Source: Archangiaceae bacterium (lineage in GTDB: Bacteria; Myxococcota; Myxococcia; Myxococcales; Myxococcaceae). Taken from it: a stretch of 64,000 bases of DNA. The notes below the pieces were generated by a model. It saw only the letters and a list, made by a program, of their open reading frames with translations. It did no database searches and had not been told where the DNA came from. The translations under genes and the position numbers were made by a program. Location of the stretch: contig JADJNS010000020.1 of assembly GCA_016714225.1 (NCBI GenBank), positions 1 to 64,000 on the forward strand. The letters run 5' to 3'. Shown here piece by piece: positions 17,107 through 26,732 of the stretch. The number at the start of each line of letters is the position of its first letter. The first letter of the stretch is position 1.

Positions 17107-19263
17107 ATGACCCGCGCCCTGCTCTGCCTCGCGCTCATCGCGCCCGCCGCCGCCTCTGCCGCTCCGTTCACCGTCGTCATCCAGAACACGTCGCCCAACG
17201 GCACCGCCGCGTGGTCGACCGGCCTGCTCACGTTGAAGCCGCTGATCGGCGTGGGCCTCACCCCGCGCCAGGCCACCGACGCCGGCGCCTGGGCCACCTA
17301 CCAGTTCGCCAACTCGCACTGCGAGACCCCCAGCCCCGGCTGCACCCCCACCGGCTGCGAGAACGGCAACGCCACCCTGCTCGCCCAGCGCTGGGGCCTC
17401 ACCCTCGGCACCGACGCCTGGCTGGTTCCCTCGCTGGCGGTGAACGGCACCGCCACCATCACCTTCGACGCGCCCGTCGGCTCGCGCCTCTCGTACATCT
17501 CGTGGATCTCCGACACGAGCGTGTTCGACGACTTCGTCGCGATGCACCCGCCCGGCACCGACTTCGCCACCCTCTCGACGATGTCGGTGCCGCTCTTCAA
17601 CGGCAGCACCCCCCTCGAGAACATCGACTTCGCCATCTCGGGCTACGACACCAACTCGACCAGCCCCACCGACGGCAGCGGCAACACCTGCATGCCCGAG
17701 TGCCCCACCGCCACCACCGGCTGCTACGTGGCGCCCGGCAACGCCTCGTTCGGTGCGGGCGGCACCCTGGGCACGCCCACCACGCCCGCGCCGCGCAACG
17801 TCACCGCGGTCTCGGGCAGCGGTCAGGTGCGGCTCGCCTGGAGCAACATCGGCCCGCACCGCGGCGTCATCATCGCCCGCCGGCCCAACGCCGCCATCAC
17901 GTGGACCCCGACCAACGGCACCACCTACACCCTGAACCAGCAGGTCGCGAACCAGGGCGGCAACCCCACCACCATCATCTACGTCGAGAACGGCACCAAC
18001 GCCGCGGCCGCCTTCACCAACACCTCGGGCCTCAGCAACGGCTCGCGCTACTTCTACAAGGTCTTCCCCTTCGCCAACGGCCTCACCTACGGCAGCGGCA
18101 ATGTGCCCAGCTCGCAGGGCGTCTTCTCCGAGCCCACCGCCAAGACCGGCCAAAGCCCGCTGTGGTGCTACTCGCTGGGCTTCCCCACCGTGCAGCAGCC
18201 CACCACCGAGCTGGGCAGCAGCGTGTACACCGCGTCGAACGGCGGCACCATCACCGCCAACCTCACCCAGGCCGGCGCCAGCGACGGGTGGGAAAAGTGG
18301 CGCCCCGCCCAGCTGAGCGGCGCGGGGCAGAGCCGCGCCACCCTGGTGCCGCTGCAGGGCCGCACCGGCAACTGGCTCATCACCGGTGACCAGACCGGCC
18401 GCGGCTACGTCATCGACTCGGACGACGGCGCGGTGGCCCTCACCACCGCGGTGCTGGGCGACGCGATTCAGGGCCAGCCGGTAGTGCAGCTGTTCGCCTA
18501 CGCCAACGCGGCGTTTCAGGCGGCGCACCCCGGCCGCGACGTCATCTTCTTCTCCACCCGCAACGCCTCGACCACCAACAACAAGGTCTACGGGGTCTCC
18601 AGCGTCACCGGAGCCGTGGTGTGGACCTACGCGCCCGGCAACCTCAACATCGTCAACGGCGGCATGGCGGTCGACTACGTCAACAACCGCCTGTGGGTGG
18701 CCTCGGCCGGCACCAGCAACTCGGTGCGGGTGCTGAGCACCCTCACCGGCGCCCAGGTCGGCATGGTGAACCTCGGCGCCATCGACTACGGCATCAACCT
18801 GCGCTTCGTGGGCGGGGTCGCGACCGAGGCGGTGACCATCACCACCGCCGGCACCGTCTACGGCATCGACCTCACGTCGATGGCCATCAAGTGGAGCCGC
18901 GCCCTCGGCACCACCGCCACCGCCTGGGCCTTTCCCATCAACAGCGGCTTCATCGCCTCGGTCACCAACGCGCTGCGCCGGTGGGACGTGCTCCCCGACG
19001 CGGGCAGCCAGCAGGTCTGGCAGGCCACCGTGCCGGGCGCGAACGGCATCACCGTCGACTACAACACCCAGACCCTCTACGTGGGCGGCACCGGCTCGGT
19101 GCTGCGCCAGCTCGAGCTCGGCGACGGCGGCATTCGCAAGTCGCTCACCATGCCGGGTACCACCACCACCTTCGGCCAGCCCACGCTCGACACCACCGCC
19201 GGGCGCATTCACGTCGGCACCCTCGACGGCCGGCTCTGCGCGTTTCCCGCGACCTTCCCGTGA
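17107..19263 (+). CDS. secreted FN3 / PQQ-type propeller protein
   Basis: The 718-residue protein begins with a Sec signal (LLCLALIAPAAASAAP), cleaved near residue 19. An N-terminal Cys-containing beta domain (about 20-215) has CETPSPGCTPTGC and CMPECPTATTGCY. A fibronectin-III-like segment lies at about 220-340 (VSGSGQVRLAWSN). The C-terminal 350 residues form propeller-like repeats (GAVVWTYAPG, TVYGIDLTSMAIKWSR, GRIHVGTLDGRLCAF), typical of PQQ-like beta-propellers. These act as scaffolds rather than enzymes unless quinone ligands are present, and I see none. It starts directly after the lipoprotein gene at 16631-17104. Confidence 0.75.
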   Translation: MTRALLCLALIAPAAASAAPFTVVIQNTSPNGTAAWSTGLLTLKPLIGVGLTPRQATDAGAWATYQFANSHCETPSPGCTPTGCENGNATLLAQRWGLTLGTDAWLVPSLAVNGTATITFDAPVGSRLSYISWISDTSVFDDFVAMHPPGTDFATLSTMSVPLFNGSTPLENIDFAISGYDTNSTSPTDGSGNTCMPECPTATTGCYVAPGNASFGAGGTLGTPTTPAPRNVTAVSGSGQVRLAWSNIGPHRGVIIARRPNAAITWTPTNGTTYTLNQQVANQGGNPTTIIYVENGTNAAAAFTNTSGLSNGSRYFYKVFPFANGLTYGSGNVPSSQGVFSEPTAKTGQSPLWCYSLGFPTVQQPTTELGSSVYTASNGGTITANLTQAGASDGWEKWRPAQLSGAGQSRATLVPLQGRTGNWLITGDQTGRGYVIDSDDGAVALTTAVLGDAIQGQPVVQLFAYANAAFQAAHPGRDVIFFSTRNASTTNNKVYGVSSVTGAVVWTYAPGNLNIVNGGMAVDYVNNRLWVASAGTSNSVRVLSTLTGAQVGMVNLGAIDYGINLRFVGGVATEAVTITTAGTVYGIDLTSMAIKWSRALGTTATAWAFPINSGFIASVTNALRRWDVLPDAGSQQVWQATVPGANGITVDYNTQTLYVGGTGSVLRQLELGDGGIRKSLTMPGTTTTFGQPTLDTTAGRIHVGTLDGRLCAFPATFP

Positions 19264-19478
19264 CGCGCACCGCGACCGCATCGGAGCGCGCTCCGAAGCC
19301 CGAACCAAGCCGGCCTGGGAGCCGCCCCGCATCTTGTGGGAACAGACCTTCGTCGCCCTCGCCCAGGTCACCCCGCCGCCCTGCATTCCCGGGCAAGATC
19401 CGCGCTGCACTCCGTAGCACCGAGGCGAGCGGCACGAAGATTCGACGCGGCTCCAACCCCATGGTGAGAACACAACGC

Positions 19479-20955
19479 ATGTCGACCCGAATCGCCGGCA
19501 CCCTCGCTGCTCTCGGTCTGTTCATCAGCGCCTGCTCGGGCAGCACCACTCAAGACGACGGTGGCGCCGCGGGCGGCACCGCTGGCACCGCCGGTGGCGG
19601 AGCGGCCGGAGGAACCGCCGGCGGCAGCACCGCAGGCGGCGGCGCAACGGCGGGCGGTGGCGGCACCGCCGGCGGCGCCTCGGGAGGCACCGCGGGCGGC
19701 GGCACCGCCGGCGGCTCGGCAGACGCGGGCCCATCGCCCAGCGGCCTGAGCTACGCCACCAACCCCGCCACCTACCGGGTCGGTAACGCCATCGCCCCCA
19801 ACGCGCCGTCACTCGATGCAGGCGGCCAGGCGGTGACCGTTCTTCGTCAGCGGGAGCCTGCCGCTCGGCCTGCTGCTCGACCCCGCCACCGGCGTCCTCA
19901 GCGGCACTCCGCAGGTCGCGGTGCCGGCCGCTGCCTACCGCGTGCTCGCGATGACCTCGGGCGGCAGCACCACCGCCGACCTGACGCTGGCAGTGACCGA
20001 CCAGCCGCGGGGCCTGAGCTACTCCACCGCCTCGGCGGTGTACCGCTACGCCTTTGCGATTGCTCCGAACCTGCCGTCGTTCGACGGTGGCGGCCTGCCG
20101 GTCACGTTCTTCATCGCCGACGGTGGCGCGCTGCCGAACGGGCTGAGGCTCGACGCCGGCACGGGGGTCATCTCTGGCACTCCGCTCGATCGCACCCTGC
20201 CCACCACCTGGACCATCGGCGTCGGCAACGATGCGGGCGCCGCCACCGCCAACATTTCGATCGCCGTCTACGACCCGCCCTACAGCCTCACCTACGCCGA
20301 TGACCCGGTGCTCTACGCGCGCGGGCTGCCCGCCCGCCCGAACGTGCCCACCACCACCGGCCTCACCGGCCCGGTGACGTTCACCTCCGACGCCGGCACG
20401 ACCCCGCTGCCCGCGGGCCTGGCGGTCGACCCCGCGACCGGCGTCATCGCTGGCATCCCCACCGGCACCGGCACCGACATCTACCCGACCTTGAAGGTGC
20501 AGAACGCGTTCGGCTCGGCCATCACGCAGATTCGCATCGATGTGCAGCCTGCCGCGACGCTCACCCTCACGCCCCCGGGCACCATGCCGCAGGTGGGCAT
20601 CGTGAACTTCGGCCCGCAGAGCTACACCGTCAGCGGCAGCGTGGTGCTGGCCGACGACGGCGTCGGGGTCAGCTCCGACGCGTGCCAGTCGGTGACGAAC
20701 GACGTGGTCGGCAAGGTGATGCTGGTCGACCGCTCTCCCAGCTGCGTCGAGTACACCCCGGCGCTGCGCGGCCAGGCTGGCGGCGCCGTGCTGGTGCTGA
20801 TCATCGACGACCGCACCGACGCCGGGGTCGCCGCCAACCTGTACCTGCAGAACAGCGCCGTTCAGGTCCCCGCGCTCATCATCACCCACGCAGAGGGCGC
20901 GGCGCTGAAGGCTGCGCTGCTGTCGGGCGCGGTCACCGCCTCGGCCACCCGGTGA
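19479..20955 (+). pseudogene. lipoprotein with putative-Ig repeats and PA-like domain, frameshifted
   Basis: The start ATG 19479 follows GGTGAGAA and opens a perfect lipoprotein signal (LFISAC, Cys19) and a Gly-Thr-Ala-Gly linker. The frame is lost after QAVTV at about 19839. One base later (codons from 19840) the frame reads FFVSGSLPLGLLLD and runs to 20955. Removing one G at 19839 restores a protein of about 490 residues. Its body has three putative-Ig modules (GLSYSTASAVYRY, LPxGLxLDxATGVISGTP) and a C-terminal protease-associated-like segment (GKVMLVDRSPSC, VPALIITHAEGAALKAAL). Because the repair is so clean and codon use is intact on both sides, sequencing error is a strong alternative to real inactivation. 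Confidence 0.75.
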
Positions 20956-20998
20956 GGCGCGCGCGCCGCCAGGCGCGCAACTTGCCTGTCGCACGGGT

Positions 20999-21388
20999 GT
21001 GAACGCCGAAGACCTGATGAGCAGCGACCCCACCTTCATCGACGAAGACACGCCCATCGAGCGCGCGTGGAAGCTGCTCTCCTCGATGAAGGTGCGGCAC
21101 CTGCCGGTGGTCGAGCACGGCCGGCTGGTGGGCATGGTCTCTGACCGCGACCTGCTGCTGTGGGCCCAGCGGCGCGTCGACGGTACTCCTGCGTTTCCCG
21201 ACCTCTGCGCGGCCGAGGTGATGACCTTCACCGTGGTCTCGCGGCCCCCCGACGCCACCCTGGCCGAGCTCGCCAAGGCCATGGTCGAGCATCGCATCGA
21301 CTCGGTGCCCATCACCGACGACCAGGGAGCCCTGCTCGGGCTGGTGACCTCGTCTGACCTGCTGAGCTGGCTCGCCGAAGGCAACTGA
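20999..21388 (+). CDS. CBS-pair domain protein
   Basis: The 129-residue protein is one Bateman module: two CBS motifs, about 1-60 (DLMSSDPTFIDEDTPIERAW, HLPVVEHGRLVGMVSDRDLL) and 65-127 (VMTFTVVSRPPDATL, SVPITDDQGALLGLVTSSDL). Such proteins bind adenine nucleotides and regulate partners. The start is GTG 20999 with no clear Shine-Dalgarno and no better start nearby. It is followed 100 bases later by a second stand-alone CBS-pair protein. Confidence 0.9.
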   Translation: MNAEDLMSSDPTFIDEDTPIERAWKLLSSMKVRHLPVVEHGRLVGMVSDRDLLLWAQRRVDGTPAFPDLCAAEVMTFTVVSRPPDATLAELAKAMVEHRIDSVPITDDQGALLGLVTSSDLLSWLAEGN

Positions 21389-21488
21389 AAGCCGCCCGCA
21401 GAATCTGCGCGCCGCTGCACCGCTTGCGGCCTCGCCGCCCCCCTGCAGGGTGCGAGCGGGTGGCCGCGCTTTTGCTGTGGAGCGCGGT

Positions 21489-21950
21489 ATGGCGACCTCC
21501 CAAACCAAGAGCACTGCCACGCGCCAGCTGGTCGAGCCGGTACTGACGGTGGGCGAGCTGATGTCGACCAACCTGCTCACCCTGCGCGACAACGCGTCGG
21601 TCGGCCGGGCCCAGGCCGAGATGCGGTTGGGCCGCATTCGCCACTTCCCGGTCGTCGACAGCGTCGGCGCAGTGGTGGGCATCGTCTCGAGCCACGACAT
21701 CGCGCGCGCCCTGGCCGTCGGCGGGGCCGGCCGCTCGGTGCCGGTGAAGCGGGTGATGACCACCCAGCTTCAGACCGTGTCGGCCGAGCTGCCCGCGTAC
21801 GAGGCCGCCCGGCTGATGCGCAAGCGGAAGATCAGCTCGCTGCCGGTGGTGAACGACCTCGGTGCGCTGGTGGGCATCGTCACCGCAACCGATTTTCTCG
21901 AGATCGCCGAGCTGGCCCTCACCGGTCGCGCCCTGCGCCGGGTCTGGTGA
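21489..21950 (+). CDS. second CBS-pair domain protein
   Basis: The 153-residue protein has a 20-residue Thr/Gln-rich lead, then two CBS motifs: TVGELMSTNLLTLRDNASVG with RHFPVVDSVGAVVGIVSSHD, and VKRVMTTQLQTVSAELPAYE with SSLPVVNDLGALVGIVTATD. The start ATG 21489 was chosen because the region upstream in frame does not look coding. The second Asp-containing loop of each motif (SSHD, TATD) is the usual ribose contact. A 25-base imperfect hairpin (CGCGGT/ACCGCG, 21951-21975) follows the stop and may end this transcript and the convergent one. Confidence 0.88.
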   Translation: MATSQTKSTATRQLVEPVLTVGELMSTNLLTLRDNASVGRAQAEMRLGRIRHFPVVDSVGAVVGIVSSHDIARALAVGGAGRSVPVKRVMTTQLQTVSAELPAYEAARLMRKRKISSLPVVNDLGALVGIVTATDFLEIAELALTGRALRRVW

Positions 21951-21978
21951 CGCGGTTCGGCGACCTACGACCGCGAAG

Positions 21979-23328
21979 TCAGGCCACCGAGTCGTTGGTG
22001 TTCATCTGCTCGAACGAGCGCTTCAGGCCGTCTCTCAAGCAGCTTTCGATTTCACCGCTGGCCAGGTCGGCGTCGAAGGCGTCGAGCGCCGTCTGCAGCG
22101 TCGCGTACTCGTAGCGCTTCCACGTGTTGGGGAACAGGGAGCTCGAGCCGATCGCCGCGTGCCGCACCTGCGAGACGCTGGCCTTCAAGAAGACGTGACC
22201 GTCGGTACCCTCGCTGTGCTCGGCCTTCACCTCGAGCAGCAGACGCTCGGGGCCGCGGTCGACGCAAAAGCGGCGGTTGAGAATGAGCGGGTTGCGGGGG
22301 CTTTCCATTGCTGCCTTCACCTCGATGATGTTCGAGGGGGCGATGCCGGTGGTCTTGACGAACAGCTCGAGCACCGCGTCGCCGACCCGGCGCACCTTCT
22401 CTTTCATCTCGGGGAACTTCTCGTCGGTACCCGGGTAGGGCTCGCGGGTGGCCAACGGCACGATGGCGTGGCTCTTCTCCGAGGAGTGGAGGGCGCGAGC
22501 TCCAGCCTCGAGCTGCTCGCGCAGCTCGCCCGAATCGACGGCCCGCTTCACCTTCTCCTGCAGAACGCCGAAGTCGTCGCTCCCCGCCGCGATGACCTGC
22601 GTGGGGGTGCGCGCCGTCTCCCCGTAGGCCGAGCGGGCCACGTCGTACGAAAGCCGCCACCCGGCGGGAATCGACCCGCCCGAGCGTGACTCGGGGTACC
22701 GGGTGCGCTCGAGGGTGAGGCCCATCGCGACCTCTTCACCATTTCCGTCGCGCACCGCCCAGCGCATGCTCAACGGCCTTTCGAGAGACTGGCCGCTCAA
22801 GCTCTCTCGCACCGCCCTGGCGAACGGCTCGTGGCTGTTCATCGGCAGCAGGGTGGGCTCGAACAGGGGCAGTGCGCCCGAGAGCGCCTCGCGAAAGGTG
22901 CCCGCCAGCTGGTGCGCCAGCTGCGCCGCCGCGGCCCGCACCTCGGGCGTGCTGTTGCTGCCTTCGAGCTTCGACCACAGGTCGTCGACGCTCGGCGGGT
23001 CGAAGCGGGCCGCTTCAGCCGCGCGCGACTGGTCGCCGAGCGCGCTCACCAGCTCGGTCTTGTCGGTCACGGTGTAGCGGCCCAGGTCGCCCTGCGGGTA
23101 GCGCACCGCCAGGTTGATGCCTCCGTCTGCAGCGGGCCCCACGCCTACCCCGTGCTGGTCGAACAGGTCGAGCACCTGAGCGCGATCGCCGTTCAGCGCG
23201 CCGAGCAGCGACGTGGTCGGAATTTCGACTGCGGTAGCGCCGCGGCGAACGACCACGGCATCGCCCGCGGGAACCTCGAGCCGGGTGTCGTCGCCGAGTG
23301 AGAAAGACCTGGTCTTGCCGACGCTCAT
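21979..23328 (-). CDS. hypothetical protein, 449 aa
   Basis: The protein starts at ATG 23328 and is acidic-to-neutral, with no signal peptide, membrane segment or recognisable catalytic motif. The first 120 residues are beta-rich (FSLGDDTRLEVPAGDAVVV). The middle is helical and contains AAAAQLAHQLAGTFREAL. The C-terminal third has an LLEVKAEHSEGTDGHVFLKA strand pair and ends in a helix. I do not recognise the family. It follows the peptidase operon on the same strand after a 113-base gap. Confidence 0.65.
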   Translation of the reverse strand: MSVGKTRSFSLGDDTRLEVPAGDAVVVRRGATAVEIPTTSLLGALNGDRAQVLDLFDQHGVGVGPAADGGINLAVRYPQGDLGRYTVTDKTELVSALGDQSRAAEAARFDPPSVDDLWSKLEGSNSTPEVRAAAAQLAHQLAGTFREALSGALPLFEPTLLPMNSHEPFARAVRESLSGQSLERPLSMRWAVRDGNGEEVAMGLTLERTRYPESRSGGSIPAGWRLSYDVARSAYGETARTPTQVIAAGSDDFGVLQEKVKRAVDSGELREQLEAGARALHSSEKSHAIVPLATREPYPGTDEKFPEMKEKVRRVGDAVLELFVKTTGIAPSNIIEVKAAMESPRNPLILNRRFCVDRGPERLLLEVKAEHSEGTDGHVFLKASVSQVRHAAIGSSSLFPNTWKRYEYATLQTALDAFDADLASGEIESCLRDGLKRSFEQMNTNDSVA

Positions 23329-23441
23329 GCTGTTCTCCGATTCTCAAGACTGCGCTGGCGCGCAGCGGCCGTTCGAGAGGTTCAAATCACAGGTTCGAGG
23401 CAGAGGCGACGAGCGCTGTCGGGGCCACCACCATTCGAGAC

Positions 23442-25184
23442 TCAGTGCGTCGCGCCGTTCACCACCGCCAGCAGATCGCTCAGCCCGATCGAGCGGTCTC
23501 CATCGACGTCGAACAGCGGGTCGTACCGGCCATCGACGCGGCGCTCGGTCGGCAAGGCGGCTCCCACCCGCACCGCGACCTCGAGCAGGTCTCTCCCATC
23601 GACCACGCCGTCGAAGGTCACGTCGCCGCTCGACGCCGGCAGCACCTCGCGAGGCAGCGTCCACCGCGGGTCGACCTCGATCGTCTCGAGGTCGCTCTCC
23701 ACCGGCACCGTCACCGAGCTCGCGCCCGCAGGCACCGCGACCGTCTGCTCGACCACCTTTCCATTCGAGAGCCGCACGCGAACCGGCAGCCGGTAGCTGA
23801 AGTGCCCCGTGCTCTGCAGCGCCCAACGCACCGCGCCCGCTTCTCGCGTCGCCGCCACCTTCAGCGTGGGGTAGCCCGCCTGGTAGAGCCACTGGGAGAC
23901 TTCGTCGGTGAGGTCGGCGCCGCCCGCCGCCTTCACCGCCGCCACCAGCTTCGCCATCGACAGCTCGCCCACCGGCAGGTGCGCCACGCTCTTGAGCCCC
24001 TGGGTGAATGCCTCGACCCCGGCCACCTCTTCCATCGCGCGGAGCGCCAGCGGCCCCTTGTGGTAGGTGACGAACACGTAGCCCGGCGCCCGCGCCACGT
24101 GCGCGCTGAGCGGCGCGACGTCTTGCCCCGCCGGAGTCCGGTACTGGTACCAGACCGCGTTCATGCGCATGCCCGAGGTGCGCGCCGCATCGCCCTGCAG
24201 CTCGCCCAGCGCCCGCCAGGCCGAGTACTCGGCGAACGCCTCTCCCATGAAGCCACGCTCGTCGCCTTCGGCCTCGGTGAGGTTGCCCCACCACGAGTGC
24301 GCCAGCTCGTGCGCCACGCCCTGCTCGATGAGGTACGGGTACGCGACGAAGACGTTCTCGTTGAAGAACACCGTGCCGAGCATGCCCATGCCTGCCCCCG
24401 GCAGCGTCGAGGGCGCGGTCACCAGCTGCGCCTCGTGCACCGGCAGCTCGCCGTACAGGCGGGTGTAGATGGGCAGCACCTGAGCCGCGAGGTTCACCGC
24501 CCGCTGCAGCGGCTCGGCGACGTTCAGCGAACGCGGGTAATACCCCTTCACCGGCATCGGGCCGCTCGCCTCGACGCTCGACCAGTCACCTTCCGCCAGC
24601 GACAGCATCTCGGTCGGTGAGGCGAGCTCGAACGTCCATCGGCGGGTGCCGTCGCCGAGGTCTTCGACCTGGCCTGCGCCGTGGCTCGCCAGCGCGGTGT
24701 GCGACGCGGCGGTGCGCACCGCGATGCGCCCCTCGAACGGGTCGGTCTCGTACAGGTTCACGAAGTACCAGGCCGCCGTCGGAGTCGAGGGGATGAGCAG
24801 CGTCCCCCCGGGGCCAAAGAAGCACCCTGGCGGCTGGCCCGCCGGCGCCGTGGTGCAGCGCAAGCCCCCCGTGAGCCGGGCGTGAAGCACCACCGTCTGT
24901 CCCGCCGTCGCGGTGCTCGGCAACGTCGCCCGGTAGAGGTACGCCGGCTGCTGCGGGTGCGGCGCCACCCCCAGCGACATGCCGGCCACGTCGAGCTGCA
25001 CCATCGACGGAGGGATGAAGAAGTCGAACACGCCGGTGTCTTGCTTCACCAGCGCGGTGAGGGTGACGTCGAGCACCGGCGTCGCACCGGTGACATCGAC
25101 GCTGATGTCCTGCCGCTGAAAGTCGAAGCCCTGCGCGCCCGCTGCGCCGGCGCCCAGCAGCACCACCACGGCCGCGAGCCTCAT
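23442..25184 (-). CDS. secreted M1-family metallopeptidase with C-terminal dockerin-like module
   Basis: The 580-residue protein has a Sec signal (VVVLLGAGAAGAQ). The zinc site is complete: HELAH near 291-295, then 18 residues to Glu in GEAFAEY, the M1 spacing. The substrate motif normally reading GAMEN is degenerate (PGAGMGM), so specificity may differ from standard aminopeptidases. The last 60 residues contain two Ca-loop repeats, GDVTFDGVVDGRDLLEV and DVDGDRSIGLSDLLAV, spaced as in type I dockerins (D-x-x-x-D-G-x-V/I-x-x-x-D-L-L). Its ATG overlaps the TGA of the upstream cohesin-like lipoprotein gene (ATGA), so the two are translationally coupled. The peptidase is probably docked on the cell surface. 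Confidence 0.88.
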   Translation of the reverse strand: MRLAAVVVLLGAGAAGAQGFDFQRQDISVDVTGATPVLDVTLTALVKQDTGVFDFFIPPSMVQLDVAGMSLGVAPHPQQPAYLYRATLPSTATAGQTVVLHARLTGGLRCTTAPAGQPPGCFFGPGGTLLIPSTPTAAWYFVNLYETDPFEGRIAVRTAASHTALASHGAGQVEDLGDGTRRWTFELASPTEMLSLAEGDWSSVEASGPMPVKGYYPRSLNVAEPLQRAVNLAAQVLPIYTRLYGELPVHEAQLVTAPSTLPGAGMGMLGTVFFNENVFVAYPYLIEQGVAHELAHSWWGNLTEAEGDERGFMGEAFAEYSAWRALGELQGDAARTSGMRMNAVWYQYRTPAGQDVAPLSAHVARAPGYVFVTYHKGPLALRAMEEVAGVEAFTQGLKSVAHLPVGELSMAKLVAAVKAAGGADLTDEVSQWLYQAGYPTLKVAATREAGAVRWALQSTGHFSYRLPVRVRLSNGKVVEQTVAVPAGASSVTVPVESDLETIEVDPRWTLPREVLPASSGDVTFDGVVDGRDLLEVAVRVGAALPTERRVDGRYDPLFDVDGDRSIGLSDLLAVVNGATH

Positions 25185-25723
25185 CGCGCACCTCCCGCGC
25201 CGACGGCGGTGACCACCACCCCGTCGCCGTTGGCGCGCCGCACCGAGACGTCGGCGAGGGTGAGCGTGAACGCGTCGTGGGTGACGTCGAAGCGCTGCCG
25301 GGTCAGCTCGGTCTCTGCGTCGATCACCCGCTCTCCCGCGGCCAACCCCTGGCGTACCCCGCCCACCCGCAGCACGCCGGTCGAGAGGCGGGTGAGGTAC
25401 ATCGCCTCGCCGGCGCTGACGGGCCCCAACGCCAGCGCGGTGGTCGCCTCACCCTGCGGGGCGAGCCCCTCGAACTTCAGCGCGAAGGCGTACCCGAGCA
25501 CCGGCCCGAAAGAGCGCCCGGTGACCGTCACCTCGAGGTGCGCGCCCGAGCGCGTGGCGTGAACCTCGAGCGCGGGCCCGACCACCACCGGCGCTCCTCC
25601 GCCCGCGCCACCCGCGCCCCCGCCCAGGCCGCCGCCCGCACCCGCGTCGGCCACCGGCTCGGCCGGTCTGCCGCCGCCGCACGCCATCACCACCACCGCA
25701 GCCACCATGCTCACGCGCACCAC
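25181..25723 (-). CDS. lipoprotein with cohesin-like domain
   Basis: The start is GTG 25723, preceded by AGGAGGAG at optimal distance. This gives the lipoprotein signal VAAVVVMAC (Cys15). A short Gly/Ala linker leads to a single beta-sandwich of about 130 residues: LEVTVTGRSFGPVLGYAFAL, GVLRVGGVRQGLAAGE, VIDAETEL, FTLTLADVSVRRANGDGV. The strand order and the closing ADVSVRRANGDGV resemble cohesin modules, which bind dockerins. This family call is a visual match, not a search result. The coupled next gene encodes a secreted peptidase with a dockerin-like tail, which strengthens the reading. It is divergent from an AraC-type regulator. Confidence 0.65.
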   Translation of the reverse strand: MVRVSMVAAVVVMACGGGRPAEPVADAGAGGGLGGGAGGAGGGAPVVVGPALEVHATRSGAHLEVTVTGRSFGPVLGYAFALKFEGLAPQGEATTALALGPVSAGEAMYLTRLSTGVLRVGGVRQGLAAGERVIDAETELTRQRFDVTHDAFTLTLADVSVRRANGDGVVVTAVGAGGAR

Positions 25724-25919
25724 GACTCCTCCTGTCCGGCCTTCTTGAGGGGCGGTGTGTCGCAGCCCGGGCGGCGGGCGCGCCCTGCGAAGCTTGCGCT
25801 TGCCAGTGCGCTTCTTGCTGCCGGGAGGGTCGGCCAGGGGCCCTCGAGCGAGCCCCGAGCATGACACCGCGGCCAGCGCCGGCTGGTGTCTCGCCGCGCG
25901 CTTGCCGAAGCTGCGCCCC

Positions 25920-26732
25920 ATGTGGTCGGCGCTGGAGCGAGAGCAGCAGGTGGCCGGACACCTCAAGGTGCGCCGGTGGAACCACGCCCGCCCTTCGCCG
26001 CTGGCCGCGGCCACCTCGGTGCACCACGCGCTCGAGCTGTGCTGGGTCGACCAGGGCACCGCCACCTACGACGTGGGCCGCGCGTGCTTCGAGGTGCGCC
26101 CCGGTCAGCTGATGGTGGTGCCCGCGGGCGTGGAGCACGCCACCGCCTTCTGCGGCCACAGCCGCGCCACCTCGGTGTGGCTCGCCTCTGACGCGGTGGC
26201 CGAAATCGACGAGCGGCTGGGCAGCCGCTACGAGCTGCGCGCCGGCCCCCTGCCCGACTCGGCCGCGCTGCTGCCGCTCGCCGCCATGCTGCAGGCCGAG
26301 GCGTTCTCCGACGAGCCCGGCGCGCTGATGGGCGCCGACGTGCTCTCTGCCGCGCTCACCCTCAAGGTCTTGCGCGCCCAGCCGCGCAGCGGCGCTCGCG
26401 GGCCCAGGAGCCCCGGCATTCGCGCCGCGGTCGAGCACATCGAGGCCCACTACGGGCAGGCGCTCAGCCTCGACGTGCTGGCGCGCACCGCGGCGATGAG
26501 CCGCTTCCACTTCGCGCGCCGCTTTCGCGAGCAGGTGGGCCACAGCCCCTACGCGTACCTGCAGCACGTTCGACTCCAGCGCGCCGCCGAGCTGCTCAAA
26601 GGGGGCCGCGCCAGCGTCACCGAGGCGGCCTACGCGGTGGGGTTCACCGACCTCGGCCGCTTCGGCAGAAAGTTCCGCGAGACCTTTCGCTGCACCCCGA
26701 GCGCCTGGCGCGGCGCCGGTCAGCAGGGCTAG
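25920..26732 (+). CDS. AraC-family transcriptional regulator
   Basis: From ATG 25920 the protein has 270 residues. The N-terminal 140 form a cupin-like sensor (VRPGQLMVVPAGVEHATAF). The C-terminal 100 form a double helix-turn-helix of the AraC type (SLDVLARTAAMSRFHFARRF, then VTEAAYAVGFTDLGRFGRKF and RETFRCTPSAWR). The frame is open upstream but has no credible start there. It is divergent from the cohesin-like/peptidase operon with 196 bases between starts, so it may control that operon. Its stop overlaps the stop of the convergent PqqD-like gene by 3 bases (within CTAG). Confidence 0.93.
   Translation: MWSALEREQQVAGHLKVRRWNHARPSPLAAATSVHHALELCWVDQGTATYDVGRACFEVRPGQLMVVPAGVEHATAFCGHSRATSVWLASDAVAEIDERLGSRYELRAGPLPDSAALLPLAAMLQAEAFSDEPGALMGADVLSAALTLKVLRAQPRSGARGPRSPGIRAAVEHIEAHYGQALSLDVLARTAAMSRFHFARRFREQVGHSPYAYLQHVRLQRAAELLKGGRASVTEAAYAVGFTDLGRFGRKFRETFRCTPSAWRGAGQQG

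Noticed and set aside
17053..19473. 806-codon minus-strand open frame opposite the FN3/propeller gene
   Set aside because: The product is Gly/Ala/Arg/Val low-complexity without any fold, and the opposite strand encodes a signal peptide and recognisable repeats.
23385..23405. GGTTCGAGG resembling a tRNA T-arm
   Set aside because: No acceptor stem, anticodon arm or D-arm can be drawn around it.
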